In this document: positions 18,240-27,274 of the stretch, piece after piece
Position numbering within the stretch: position 1 is the stretch's first letter
How the letters are laid out: each line of letters begins with the position of its first letter
NCBI GenBank assembly: GCA_963747835.1
Contig: CAVVGO010000005.1
Coordinates: forward strand, 992,001-1,056,000
Direction of reading: 5' to 3'
Length of the DNA: 64,000 bases
Source of the DNA: JAJPKK01 sp963747835
GTDB lineage: Bacteria; Pseudomonadota; Alphaproteobacteria; Rhizobiales; Xanthobacteraceae
Notes under the pieces: generated by a model
The model's database searches: none
Seen by the model: the letters and a program-made list of their open reading frames with translations, nothing else
Told to the model about the DNA's origin: nothing
Position numbers and translations under genes: made by a program

Positions 18240-18677
18240 ATGACCAAAGCCGCCGAACAAGCCGTCGCCCTTTTCATCTGCTGCTTGGGTCTCGCGGCTT
18301 GCGGTTCCGTCAGCGTGCCGGGCTTCAATTCGCTTACCCCGAAGCCAACGACCACGGGATTGTTGGTCGAATCAAGCCCAGGCGGCGCCGAGGCACGAAG
18401 CTCGCTAGGGGCAACATGCCGTACCCCCTGCACGATGCAAATCGGGACCGCCGGAGATTTCACCATAAGCTTTGTCCTGGACGGATACTTGGCGCAAACG
18501 GCAACCGTTCACTCGACCATGTCCAAAGGCGACTTCATGACGGCGCCTGCCCCGGTGCTCAATCCCACACCGATTTTCGTCACGCTGGAGCCTGATCCGT
18601 CTCGGGCAAATCCACAAAAGCGGCCGCCGAAGAAGTCTTCACGGCCCGCTTCCGCGGCGCCATCGGCGCAACAGTAG
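18240..18677 (+). CDS. Small outer-membrane-type lipoprotein, PEGA-like
   Basis: 145 residues from ATG 18240. A lipoprotein signal ends in LAACGS, with the acylated Cys at about residue 21. The mature part, LLVESSPGGAEARSSLG then CRTPCTMQIGTAGDFTISFV and DGYLAQTATVHS, resembles a PEGA-type surface domain, with a disulfide-capable Cys pair. The basic/Ser-rich tail (RANPQKRPPKKSSRPASAAP) may touch peptidoglycan. An earlier ATG at 18192 would spoil the signal. Function unknown. Confidence 0.72.
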   Translation: MTKAAEQAVALFICCLGLAACGSVSVPGFNSLTPKPTTTGLLVESSPGGAEARSSLGATCRTPCTMQIGTAGDFTISFVLDGYLAQTATVHSTMSKGDFMTAPAPVLNPTPIFVTLEPDPSRANPQKRPPKKSSRPASAAPSAQQ

Positions 18678-18827
18678 ACAATCTGATCAGCCGTCAATTG
18701 CATTGGGACTTTCGCAGCGCGCCAGCCGGTGTCAACACGCGCAGGCGTTGGCGCGCTCGTGTGCCTCCCTCCGGGAGTCGCATCGGTCATGGCATTCCTA
18801 TACGCTCGCTTGAATGGAGGCCGAACA

Positions 18828-19076
18828 ATGAGTACGCGCGCGATCGAGTTCGTTGAAAATTGGGTTTCAGAAAACGTCAAGGCCAGCGGAAATCAGAAGG
18901 CCGGCGACAAGGCGACGGCGATCGTGCTGGCATCTCGGTGCTTCGAAGCCGCGGAGGCGGAGGGTATTCCTCAAAAAGAAATCGAAGAGGTTTTCGAGGA
19001 TTTGCCTGCCTTCATTGCGGGTGAAATCGAAGAGGCAAACGAAGACGCCGCGCGCGTGGCTGCGAAGGACGCCTAG
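18828..19076 (+). CDS. DUF768-like small protein
   Basis: 82 residues from ATG 18828, preceded by TGGAGG with 7-nt spacing. MSTRAIEFVENWVSENV and the acidic helical tail (EIEEVFEDLPAFIAGEIEEA) match the DUF768 group of short, soluble, acidic proteins common in Rhizobiales. No catalytic motif. Function unknown. Confidence 0.72.
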   Translation: MSTRAIEFVENWVSENVKASGNQKAGDKATAIVLASRCFEAAEAEGIPQKEIEEVFEDLPAFIAGEIEEANEDAARVAAKDA

Positions 19077-19096
19077 CGACGGGCACGGGTTGCTGG

Positions 19097-20214
19097 TTGG
19101 CTCCGATCCGTTTGCGAACGTTAGGCGCCAACAGGACAGCAAATAAACAGGGCGTAACACCCTTTGACCTGCTGGCTTCCTGGGCGTTAGTCGAATTGCA
19201 AGCTATATGGTTAGGGTTACATCCTGGTCAAAACGACAATAACCCTTATCTTCCGGTCGCGGCCATCCAATCTGCATCGGGAACAGCGCTCGCGTTTGCA
19301 AACGAAGCGGCAGCCGGTTTCCCTAATGACACCGCACTCGCCTATGCTTCGGTGTTTGCTCCGCCCAGGGCGCCGGTTGCTGTGCCGTTCCAGCAGCGAT
19401 GGACGGCATGGGGATCGACCTATGGGGGTTACAATACAACCAATGGCGATTCCGGCTCCGGTGCCCTCACGGCCCGCCTGTTCGGATCGGTGGTCGGCCT
19501 CGACTATCATTTCACGCCGGAGACGCTGCTGGGCTATATATTTGGCGGCGCCGGCGCGAATTGGAGCCAAGGCCAAAGCAGCGGCCGAAGTGATGCTCTT
19601 CAATTCGGTGTCCGTGGAGAGACACATTATGGAGCGGCCTATTTTGCGGGCTTGCTCTTTGCCACAACGAACTGGTTCAACACCACCCGCTTCGCTGCCG
19701 GCGATGAGGTGACCGCGCAATTTAACGCGCAGAGCTATAGCGGCCGTCTCGAAACTGGCTATCGCTATCCTGTCGGTCTGATCGGCATTTCGCCCTATGC
19801 AGCCGCGCAGGTGCAATACCTTCACACGCCGGGTTACAGCGAGACCGATCTCAGCGGCGGCGGCATGGGCGTCACCTACAACGCCATGGACGCGACCGAT
19901 ACACGAAGCGAACTCGGCGCGCGCTTCGACACCTTCCAGGTCACAACCTCACCATGCCGCTCAAGTTGACCGCGCGGCTCGCCTGGGCGCATGACTGGCT
20001 CAGCAATTCGTCGGTGACGGCGGCTTTTCAGGCGGCGCCCGGCTCGAATTTCCTTGTGACGAGCACCGCGCAGCCCAGCGACTCGGTGCTGACGAGTTTG
20101 GAAGCGGAATTGCGCCTATCTCCCAACTGGTCGGTAGCGGCAAAGTTCGACGGACAATTTGCCGGTTCGTCGCAGACCTACATCGGAAGCGGAAAGCTGC
20201 GTTACGCCTGGTAG
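19097..20214 (+). pseudogene. Autotransporter beta-barrel domain, passenger missing and frameshifted
   Basis: The sequence is an outer-membrane autotransporter barrel: WTAWGSTYGGYNTTNGDSG, VGLDYHFTPETLLGYIFGGA, GETHYGAAYFAGLLF, GRLETGYRYPVGLIGISPYA, then after a -1 shift near 19940 LTARLAWAHDWLSNSSVTAA and the closing strand SGKLRYAW. There is no signal peptide or passenger upstream and no plausible start codon; 19097 is just the first open codon. It is therefore a 5'-truncated relic, perhaps further broken by a sequencing indel. Confidence 0.75.
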
Positions 20215-20346
20215 GCGAGGACGGCCCCCGCCTTCCGCTTCGGGTAACAAGCGACGCGACGATCCCGTCGGCGGCGTTGCTCGTTCGCGGCCGGTGGATC
20301 CCAGTCAGCGAACTCCGGTTTGACCGGCAGAGCGATTCCGGAGTGA

Positions 20347-20379
20347 GCCCAGGCCGTGTGAAAAACACACAGCCTGGGC
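20347..20379. repeat. 14-bp inverted repeat in the intergenic gap
   Basis: GCCCAGGCCGTGTG (20347-20360), an AAAAA loop and CACACAGCCTGGGC (20366-20379) pair with one mismatch. It lies in the 339-nt gap between the two autotransporter-like genes, which otherwise holds no gene. There is no T-run on either side. Confidence 0.6.
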
Positions 20380-20553
20380 CAAGCCGACATTGGCCGATTT
20401 GAGCCCATCGATCCAACATGCCGTCCGTCGCAGTCCGGCGACGCAATCCCGAAAGCCGTGAGAACCGTCGGTAACTCCTTTGCGTGGGATTGACAGGGCG
20501 CGCCGCTAAAACCGATAGTCGCTGTGGGACAATTTTTGATTTCGGGGCGTTGG

Positions 20554-22257
20554 ATGGGTTGGAGCGGCTCGACACTTGCGACGCGCAGCTTGTTGCTCGC
20601 GTCGGCGCTGAGCGTTGCTTGTTCACATCAGAGCTGGTCCGCAGGGGCCGGCGGCGGGGGTGGCGGCGGCGCAACCACGGTCACGACCGTCCAACTGACC
20701 GAACAGATGCTGCAAGCCGAAGGTAACCCAGAAGTGACTATGAACTTCGCGACCGGGAATTTGACCGTTTACGAAGCAATCGAACCCGTTGTCTCGGTAT
20801 CGTCTGTTTGGAGTTACGTTTCGGCGATTAGTGGCAATCAAGGGGCGCCCGCTGCGGTTGTTCAGGGGCTGACCATTCCGAATCAAGGGACGCCCGGTCC
20901 CACGAATAATGCTGCGGCTATGACGGCTTTGACAGCACTCTACAATCAATATGCGGCCCTCAGCCAGAAGCTCGCGGCGCTTCAACCCAGCATTGCGTCG
21001 CTGCAAAATCAACTCAAAGCGCTTCCTCCTGGCAGCTCGAAGGTGCCCGCACTGAAGAATCAGGTCACATCCCTTCAAACCACGTTCGCAGTTTACCAGA
21101 GCCAGCTCACCACACTTTATAGCCAGATGGTGCCGCTGCTGCCTGCGGGACAAGCTGCGAGTATACCCGGCGCAACCCTTACCACTCCAATAAATACTCT
21201 GCAGACGATTACCAAGACATTGAGTAATCAGCTTAGTCAGGCGAAACTGCAAACGATACTCTATAACGCATCGATTTCGACGCAGAACCTGGCCTACACG
21301 CTCCAGTACGAGCTCGGCGCGCTTCAAGTCCTTGCAGCCGAATTAGCGCCGAGGGTTCCGCTTTCGATTACGCCGGTCGGATCGGCACAGTCGGCCCGCG
21401 TTCCGTCCGTGACGGGCTTGGTTAGAGATCCGTTCGCGTTCAATACGCCGCCTGGGCGCGTGTCGTCCGGTACCGAAGGTTTCAACGCCGACCTTGATCT
21501 CGGGGCGTGGTTCAAATGGCCACAGGGCAGCGGCTTGCATCTGTTGGGCGGCATCTATTTCAACGAAGCCCGCCTGACGGCAGGCCCTTCTGTTGCGCCG
21601 ATCGGCCCCGCGCAGGAAAACTGGGTCACCGAGATGGTTGGCGCCCGCTACGATTTCGGCCGGAACTACGTCGCGGCTGTTGCGCATTTCGACCAAGGCC
21701 ACACGCAACTTAACAACGCCGTAAACGGTGGTTCGACCGGTTTCGGCACCTCCGCGTATTTTGTCGACGGCATTGCGGGCCACGTTTTTACGCTTTGGAA
21801 CTCCGGCCAAGCCGGGCCGGTTTGGGGACTCTCGGCGCTGGTGTTGGATCTGCGCGGGCATATTGGAGGCGGCGCGCAGCGCAGTTCGTCATTCACCGAT
21901 ACGGCCGGCCTCCTTTGGGGCGATGACGTTGTTTCGACAACGGTGATAGGCGCCGCAGGAACGCTATACGCGCCTGCGATATGGCACGGGACGCCCGTGG
22001 TGCCGTTCCTGACGCTCGGGATCGATCACGACGTCAAATTCTCGAATTCCGTTTCGATCCCCTCACAAGGGAACCTGATCGGCGACACGATCCTCTTCAA
22101 CGATCCCGTCGCGACAATTGGGAACGTCGAGGCTGGCATGCAAATCGCCAACATCAACCAGATCAAGTTGACGGCGAGCGGCTTTGTGCGATTTGGTGAC
22201 AATTTCACAGCGAGCGGCGGGCGCCTCTCATTGCGCATTCCATTTTCCGGAAACTAG
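20554..22257 (+). CDS. Autotransporter-like outer-membrane protein with coiled-coil region
   Basis: 567 residues from ATG 20554; GTG 20524 would add ten residues. The N-terminus has a signal-like segment (LATRSLLLASALSVACSH) and a Gly run. Residues ~115-265 are Gln/Leu-rich (LYNQYAALSQKLAALQPS; SIASLQNQLKALPPG) and probably helical or coiled-coil. Residues ~310-567 alternate like a beta-barrel (LDLGAWFKWPQGSGLHLLGG, VGARYDFGRNYVAAVAHFDQ, LSALVLDLRGHIGGG) ending in GGRLSLRIPFSGN. The nearest class is autotransporter/OMP barrels, by fold pattern only. Confidence 0.65.
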   Translation: MGWSGSTLATRSLLLASALSVACSHQSWSAGAGGGGGGGATTVTTVQLTEQMLQAEGNPEVTMNFATGNLTVYEAIEPVVSVSSVWSYVSAISGNQGAPAAVVQGLTIPNQGTPGPTNNAAAMTALTALYNQYAALSQKLAALQPSIASLQNQLKALPPGSSKVPALKNQVTSLQTTFAVYQSQLTTLYSQMVPLLPAGQAASIPGATLTTPINTLQTITKTLSNQLSQAKLQTILYNASISTQNLAYTLQYELGALQVLAAELAPRVPLSITPVGSAQSARVPSVTGLVRDPFAFNTPPGRVSSGTEGFNADLDLGAWFKWPQGSGLHLLGGIYFNEARLTAGPSVAPIGPAQENWVTEMVGARYDFGRNYVAAVAHFDQGHTQLNNAVNGGSTGFGTSAYFVDGIAGHVFTLWNSGQAGPVWGLSALVLDLRGHIGGGAQRSSSFTDTAGLLWGDDVVSTTVIGAAGTLYAPAIWHGTPVVPFLTLGIDHDVKFSNSVSIPSQGNLIGDTILFNDPVATIGNVEAGMQIANINQIKLTASGFVRFGDNFTASGGRLSLRIPFSGN

Positions 22258-22341
22258 AGAATTTGGAGGTTGGCAACGTCGCCCGAGTCCACGACCTGAT
22301 GTAAATTCGGTCTGGCGTTTTCCATTCCGGCGGCGGAACCG

Positions 22342-23568
22342 ATGAAACGTCGCGCATCGTTACGGATTCTCCTGTCGGAAGGGTCGAGCACTTCGGCCCG
22401 CGAGGCGCTGACCGTGCTGGCCGGGCAGGGCCACGCGGTCGAGGTCTGCGATCCCGATCGCTGGTGCCTGACGCGCTTCTCGCGCCTCGCTGCCCAATTC
22501 CATCGCTGCCCGGGGCTGCGCGACGATCCGATCGGCTATCTCGCCTTTGTCGAGGACCTGCTGGCGCGGCGCCGCTTCGACGTGCTGCTGCCGATCCACG
22601 AGCAGGGCTTCCTGTTCGCCCGGTTCGCGGAGCGGATCGCCCCTCTCACCGGCATCGCACTGCCGAGCTTTGCGAACTATCGGACCGCACATAGCAAGGC
22701 GGGCTTTGGCCAGGTGCTGGCTGAACTGGCGCTGGCGCAGCCGCCGACCTCGGAGGTGCGGCCCGGCGCTGACCTTGCGGCCGCCGTGCGTTACCCGTGC
22801 GTCGTCAAAACGGCGATCGGCACCGCGAGCCGCGGCACCTTCGTGCTGCGCGGACCGGCCGACCTCGAAGCGGCCTCGCGCGCGCTCGCCGCGACGGACA
22901 CTGTGCTGCTGCAGGATTTCGTCCACGGCGGCGTCGAGCACGCCCAGGCGGTGTTCTACCGTGGCGCCCTGCTCGGGTTTCACGCCACCGTTCAGATGGT
23001 GGCCGGAGCGGGCGGCGGCGATGCGGTCCACGAAAGCGTGAGCCGGCCACGGGTACGCGCCGAGCTTGCCCGCATCGGCGAGCGGCTCGCCTGGCACGGC
23101 GCGCTGTCGATCGACTACATCAACCGCGACGGTGTGCCGGTCTATATCGACTGCAACCCGCGCCTCGTCGAGCCGATGAACGCCGCGCTCGCCGGCGTCG
23201 ATCTGGTCGGCCTGCTGCTGGCCGTGTCGCTCGGCGAGACGCCCGCATCCGCGCCGGACGGGCGTCCGGAAACGCGCAGCCATCTCGCCATCCAGGCGTT
23301 GCTCGGCTGCGCGCTGCGCGATGGCTCCCGCCGGGCCGTTCTCGCTGAGGCACGCGACCTCATGACCGGGCGCGGCCCCTACGCCGGCAGCGTTGAAGAG
23401 CTGACCCCGGTAAGAGGCGACTGGCCAAGCGCGGTCCCGCTCGGCGCTACCGCGCTCGCGCTCGCCGTCCGTCCGCGCCTTGCCGCCACGCTGGCGCAAA
23501 AAGGCTGGGGCGCGCACCTGCTCGATGTCGGCGCAATTGCGCTGATTGAGGAGGGGTCAGCCGAATAG
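22342..23568 (+). CDS. ATP-grasp domain protein
   Basis: 408 residues from ATG 22342. The N-terminal pre-ATP-grasp fold (LRILLSEGSSTSAREALTVL, FDVLLPIHEQGFLFARFAER) is followed by an ATP-grasp core: YPCVVKTAIGTASRGTFVLR (ATP-binding Lys and Gly-rich loop), VLLQDFVHGGVEHAQAVFY, and the metal motif LSIDYINRDGVPVYIDCNPR (D..E/D..N). The family forms carboxylate-amine/thiol bonds. A high-GC gene, with no partner gene adjacent. The substrate is not deducible. Confidence 0.83.
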   Translation: MKRRASLRILLSEGSSTSAREALTVLAGQGHAVEVCDPDRWCLTRFSRLAAQFHRCPGLRDDPIGYLAFVEDLLARRRFDVLLPIHEQGFLFARFAERIAPLTGIALPSFANYRTAHSKAGFGQVLAELALAQPPTSEVRPGADLAAAVRYPCVVKTAIGTASRGTFVLRGPADLEAASRALAATDTVLLQDFVHGGVEHAQAVFYRGALLGFHATVQMVAGAGGGDAVHESVSRPRVRAELARIGERLAWHGALSIDYINRDGVPVYIDCNPRLVEPMNAALAGVDLVGLLLAVSLGETPASAPDGRPETRSHLAIQALLGCALRDGSRRAVLAEARDLMTGRGPYAGSVEELTPVRGDWPSAVPLGATALALAVRPRLAATLAQKGWGAHLLDVGAIALIEEGSAE

Positions 23569-23621
23569 AGCGGATATCGACCACGTGGAACGAGCCCGTG
23601 GGATAGGCGAAGCGAAGCGCC

Positions 23622-23704
23622 GTAGCCCGCATGAGCGCAGCAACATGCGGGACCGTGCTCGCAGAGAGGCACGCCCCGGATATCACTCCGCTCATCTGGG
23701 CTAC
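23622..23704. repeat. Fold-back intergenic repeat (~83 bp)
   Basis: GTAGCCCGCATGAGCG (23622-23637) and CGCTCATCTGGGCTAC (23689-23704) are inverted with two mismatches. The inner CCCGCATG/CATGCGGG pair is also inverted. It has the look of the palindromic intergenic repeats common in Bradyrhizobiaceae. Short ORFs crossing it are artefacts. Confidence 0.7.
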
Positions 23705-23793
23705 AGACCGCGTGCATCGCAATTAACACGCTCTGGGTTTGCCTGTCGGTCGACGACCTGCTTGGATCGCTGTTGATTGATCTGGAGGTCTCG

Positions 23794-24393
23794 ATGCCGG
23801 GTAAGGTTGTGATCCGTCGGCAACGCCGCGTCTTCGATGATTTTTTCAAAGTCGATGAGATTGTCGTCTCGCACAAGCAAATCGACGGCACCATGAGTGC
23901 CGACCAGACACGGCTGGTGTTCGAGCGCGGCGACGCAGTGGCGGCTCTGCTCCTGAACTTGGATATAAAGTCGGTCGTCCTGGTTGAGCAATTCAGGGTG
24001 CCGGCCCTTGTGGCGCGACGGCGCGACGATCCATCGACTTCGGATGGATGGATTTTAGAGACCGTCGCCGGAATGATCGACCCGAATGAAACCCCGGAAA
24101 CCGCCGTCATTCGCGAGACGATGGAGGAGACGGGCTATCGCATTACCAATCCGAGGCTGATCGGCAAGTACTACTCGTCCCCGGGCGGCACATCCGAGCG
24201 CGTGTTCCTCTACTTCGCGGAGGTACGCGACGCCGACCGGGTAGGAGAGGGTGGTGGTGTCGATGACGAGGACATCAGGGTCGTGGACATGACGCTGGAC
24301 CAACTGTTCGATCGGCTTGCCGAGGGCAACATCGAGGACCCGAAGCTTCTCATAGCTGCGTCATGGCTGCAGGTCCACGGTTCCGGACTTTGA
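23794..24393 (+). CDS. Nudix hydrolase, ADP-ribose/GDP-mannose pyrophosphatase-like
   Basis: 199 residues from ATG 23794, after CTGGAGG. The Nudix box is complete: G(x5)E(x7)RETMEETG, read as AGMIDPNETPETAVIRETME then ETGY. The N-terminal strand pair and swapped dimer segment (VVLVEQFRVPALVARR, WILETVAGMID) fit the AdpP/NudK branch. That branch hydrolyses ADP-ribose or nucleotide sugars with Mg2+. Monocistronic. Confidence 0.9.
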   Translation: MPGKVVIRRQRRVFDDFFKVDEIVVSHKQIDGTMSADQTRLVFERGDAVAALLLNLDIKSVVLVEQFRVPALVARRRDDPSTSDGWILETVAGMIDPNETPETAVIRETMEETGYRITNPRLIGKYYSSPGGTSERVFLYFAEVRDADRVGEGGGVDDEDIRVVDMTLDQLFDRLAEGNIEDPKLLIAASWLQVHGSGL

Positions 24394-24476
24394 AGCGCTC
24401 TATGAAGCCTCTTTGATGGCTGGCCTTCAGGCCGGGCGGCCGTACATTGCTTATGTCAGGGTCGACTTGAAATGCA

Positions 24477-24500
24477 GAGGCCGCCCCCCCGGGCGGCCTC
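24477..24500. terminator. GC-rich hairpin between convergent units, possible bidirectional terminator
   Basis: GAGGCCGCCC-CCCC-GGGCGGCCTC is a perfect 10-bp stem. It lies between the Nudix stop (24393) and the end of the minus-strand operon (24794). No T-run. The rest of the gap (24501-24793) shows no gene. Confidence 0.45.
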
Positions 24501-24793
24501 GCACGTCATCAGCAAAGTTGTAGCGAAGTTGTGATACCCCCGGCCGTGAGCCGGTGGTACACTGAAGCCGCTCTTCCCCAAAGAGCACGGCCCCGGCCTC
24601 CGCCCCCCAGATCCCCCCCGAGGTCGGGGCCACCTCGAAAGCTAGCATCAATTTCGGCTGCTGGGCGCCCCGAAACGGGGTTGTCCTCGAAAACATTTGA
24701 TCTGTTGCAAACAGGATAAATCAGGCGCCGCCGAGTGCGTTTTTCTTGTTTGAATCAATGTGATGGCTAGGCCGAGGGCGGTTGTTTTTTTCT

Positions 24794-26068
24794 CTACGCG
24801 GCGGTGCCGAACACCAATGATACGTTTTGCCCACCGAAGCCGAACGAATTCGACATGGCGTAGGAAAACTCGGTGTCGCGCGCCATATTCGGCACCACGT
24901 CCAGCGGGATCGCCGGATCCGGCTTGCAATAATTGATGGTCGGCAGGATCTTCTGGTTCTCAAGCATCAGGATCGTCGCCGCCGCTTCGATGGCGCCCGC
25001 GGCGGACAGCGTGTGACCGCTCATCGATTTGGTCGAAGACACCGGCAGCCGCTTGATCCCGTCGGCAAAAATCGCCGCCAAAGCCAAGTGTTCCATCTTG
25101 TCATTCTCGGGCGTCGCGGTGCCGTGGGCGTTGACGTATCCGATCTGATCGGGGGCGAGGCCGGCGTCCGTGATTGCATTGGACATGCAGGTGATGATCG
25201 CCTTGCCGTCCGGGCTTGATCGGGTCCGATGAAACGGGTCGGCGGCCTCGCCGCAACCTTTGAGGATGCCGAGGACGCGGGCGCCGCGCGCCTTGGCGCT
25301 CTCAAGGTTCTCCAGGATCAAAGCACCGGCGCCTTCGCCCATGACGAACCCGTCGCGGTCGAGCGAAAACGGCTTCGCTGCAGCACCGGCGGGATCGTTT
25401 CGGGTCGAGAGCGCGGACAGCAATGAAAAGCGAATGAGGGTCTCGGGACAGACCGAACCGTCGGTCCCGATGCAGAGAGCCGCCGACGTTTCGCCGCGGC
25501 GGATGGCGTCGGCGCCGAGCTGGATTGCGGTTGCGCCCGACGCGCAGGCCGTGGTCACGGAAACCGGAATGCCCTTGGTCCCGAACTGGTCGGCGATGTG
25601 ATCGGCAACCGAGCCGGCGCGGGAGCGCTGGTAGATCGCGCGGAATTGACCGGTTGCCGCGGCGGCGAGCAGGTCGTCGTAGGATAAAGGTCCACTGCCG
25701 TTGCAGGCTGCGGCGAATGCCTCGCGGTGAGGCCACTCTAGTTCCACCGGGGCGACGCCGAGGAACAGGGGACCGGGAAAATCGCCGGTACGGCCGAGTC
25801 CCGCCTGATCGACGGCCTCGATTGCCGCCAACGCGGCGAGCCGCTCCGAGCGCCCCGCGCATGAGAGTTCTTCGCCGGCATCGAGCTCGACGGTTCCGGC
25901 GATCTTGGTGCGAAGCCCCGTGGTGTCGAACCGCGAAATCTCGCGCACGCCGGACTGGCCGCTCGTCATGCGGGCCCAGTTCTCGGCCTTGCCGGCGCCG
26001 AGCGCCGTGATGATGCCGACGCCGGTTACGGCAACCACCGGTCGCCCTTTGTGATCCGTGTGTGCCAT
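24794..26068 (-). CDS. Beta-ketoacyl-ACP synthase (FabF/KAS II type), catalytically complete
   Basis: 424 residues from ATG 26068, with GAGGGTGACGTC upstream. It is a thiolase-fold condensing enzyme with the full tetrad: Cys175 (VTTACASGATA), His315 (NAHGTATPEND), Lys347 and His352 (STKSMSGHTLSAAGA). GFGGQNVSLVF closes the C-terminus. It should condense malonyl-ACP with an acyl-ACP. Last gene of a seven-gene minus-strand operon, 14 bp after a ketosynthase-like gene lacking the Cys. The pair suggests a KS/chain-length-factor heterodimer. No ACP gene lies in the operon. Confidence 0.93.
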   Translation of the reverse strand: MAHTDHKGRPVVAVTGVGIITALGAGKAENWARMTSGQSGVREISRFDTTGLRTKIAGTVELDAGEELSCAGRSERLAALAAIEAVDQAGLGRTGDFPGPLFLGVAPVELEWPHREAFAAACNGSGPLSYDDLLAAAATGQFRAIYQRSRAGSVADHIADQFGTKGIPVSVTTACASGATAIQLGADAIRRGETSAALCIGTDGSVCPETLIRFSLLSALSTRNDPAGAAAKPFSLDRDGFVMGEGAGALILENLESAKARGARVLGILKGCGEAADPFHRTRSSPDGKAIITCMSNAITDAGLAPDQIGYVNAHGTATPENDKMEHLALAAIFADGIKRLPVSSTKSMSGHTLSAAGAIEAAATILMLENQKILPTINYCKPDPAIPLDVVPNMARDTEFSYAMSNSFGFGGQNVSLVFGTAA

Positions 26069-26082
26069 GACGTCACCCTCGC

Positions 26083-27274
26083 TCAATGGACTTTTTCGAT
26101 CAGCGCCAGCGCTTCGCCGCGGCTGTGGCCGGCGCCGGTCACCAGGACCTGATCAATCGAATCCGTTCCCTGGAAGCTTGCCTCGAATTCATCGGCGGCC
26201 GGAAACAGGGTACCGTTGGCTGCCGCAAGAGCCGCAATGGCGACATTCATGGCGAACTGTGCCTCGAACCCGTAACCGATATGGGACCCGGTTGCCCGCA
26301 CGGTGGTTGCGCCGAGCGTCGCCAGGAATGCGCGCTCCTCCGATGTCGTCGGCTCGGCACCGCTCGCGCCCGACAGGGCGGCGAGGCGGCCGCACGATGC
26401 CTGCGGCGACACCGCCGCCCACAATTCGGTGAGGGAGCGGGTGAGGGCACCCGGCTCCCGTCTGGTCCGATTGGTGACAACCGCGGCAAGCCGGGCCAGC
26501 GGCCGGGCGCCGCGCGCCAGGGCATGGGCTTTGTCTTCGATAACCAGGAACGCTCCGAACGAACCAAGCGCCGTGCCGCCGCCGCGCGCCTGGCGCTCGA
26601 AAACCGGTGCGAATTCGCCTTTCAACGCGAGGCCGCCCGCTTCGCAGAACAACAGCAGGTCCTTGCGTTCGCCGTTATGGGCGCCTCCGACCAGGACGAC
26701 ATCGCTCTGGCCGGACACGACGCGCGCCCGTGCCGTCCGCACCGCTTCGATGCCGGCCTCCTCGCCGAGAAACGTACGCGACGATCCGGTCACGCCGTGG
26801 ACGATGGAGATGTTTCCGGCGAGCATGTTGGAAAGCTGGGACAGGAAAAGCGTCGGTCGCAGATCCTTCATCAATGTCTCGTTGAGCAGGCGTCCGCGGT
26901 CGGGGACGTTGCGGGAGTTCCGCCAGCAGCCGGCAGTCGAGGGCGGTATCGCGCTCGCCGCCGCCGGCCACCACGATCAGGTCGGTGCGCGACAGCACCG
27001 GCGCGCAGCCCTTGATGCCGGCGCTCTCAAGCGCCATGCCGGCCGCGTAAGTGCCGGTCCGCTGCCAGGCGTCCATCAGCCGCTGGTCCGATTTCGGAAT
27101 CTGTTTCGTGAAGTCGACGGCAGCGAGGGGATGGACCACGTAAGGGGCAAACGATGTTCCGTCGATATTCGGCCGGCCCGCCATCAAACCCTGCCACGTG
27201 GCGTCGCATTCGTCTCCGAGCGTCGACACCAGCCCGATCCCGGTGATCCAGGCATCTCGATCGTTCTGCGTCAT
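26083..27274 (-). pseudogene. Ketosynthase-like protein without catalytic Cys (KS-beta/chain-length-factor-like), one frameshift
   Basis: Starts at ATG 27274 (MTQNDRDAWITGIGLVSTLG) and overlaps the acyltransferase stop by 4 bp. After DCRLLAEL the frame must change by one base near 26912-26920 to continue RNVPDRGRLLNETLMKDLRP and the thiolase fold. The nucleophile motif reads IVHGVTGSSRTFLGEE instead of TACASG, so the Cys is lost. No NAHGT motif is seen; the equivalent region reads SGASGAEPTTSEERAFL. TGSHIGYGFEA replaces the K..GH motif. It is best read as a non-condensing partner of the downstream KS, and the indel may be a sequencing error. Confidence 0.75.

Noticed and set aside
22360..23517. 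385-codon minus frame opposite the ATP-grasp gene
   Set aside because: Low-complexity antisense shadow; the plus strand has the ATP-grasp motifs.
23447..23722. Short minus frame with a Bradyrhizobium-like repeat peptide
   Set aside because: Its sequence is a translation of the palindromic repeat at 23622-23704; such predicted proteins recur only because the DNA repeat does.
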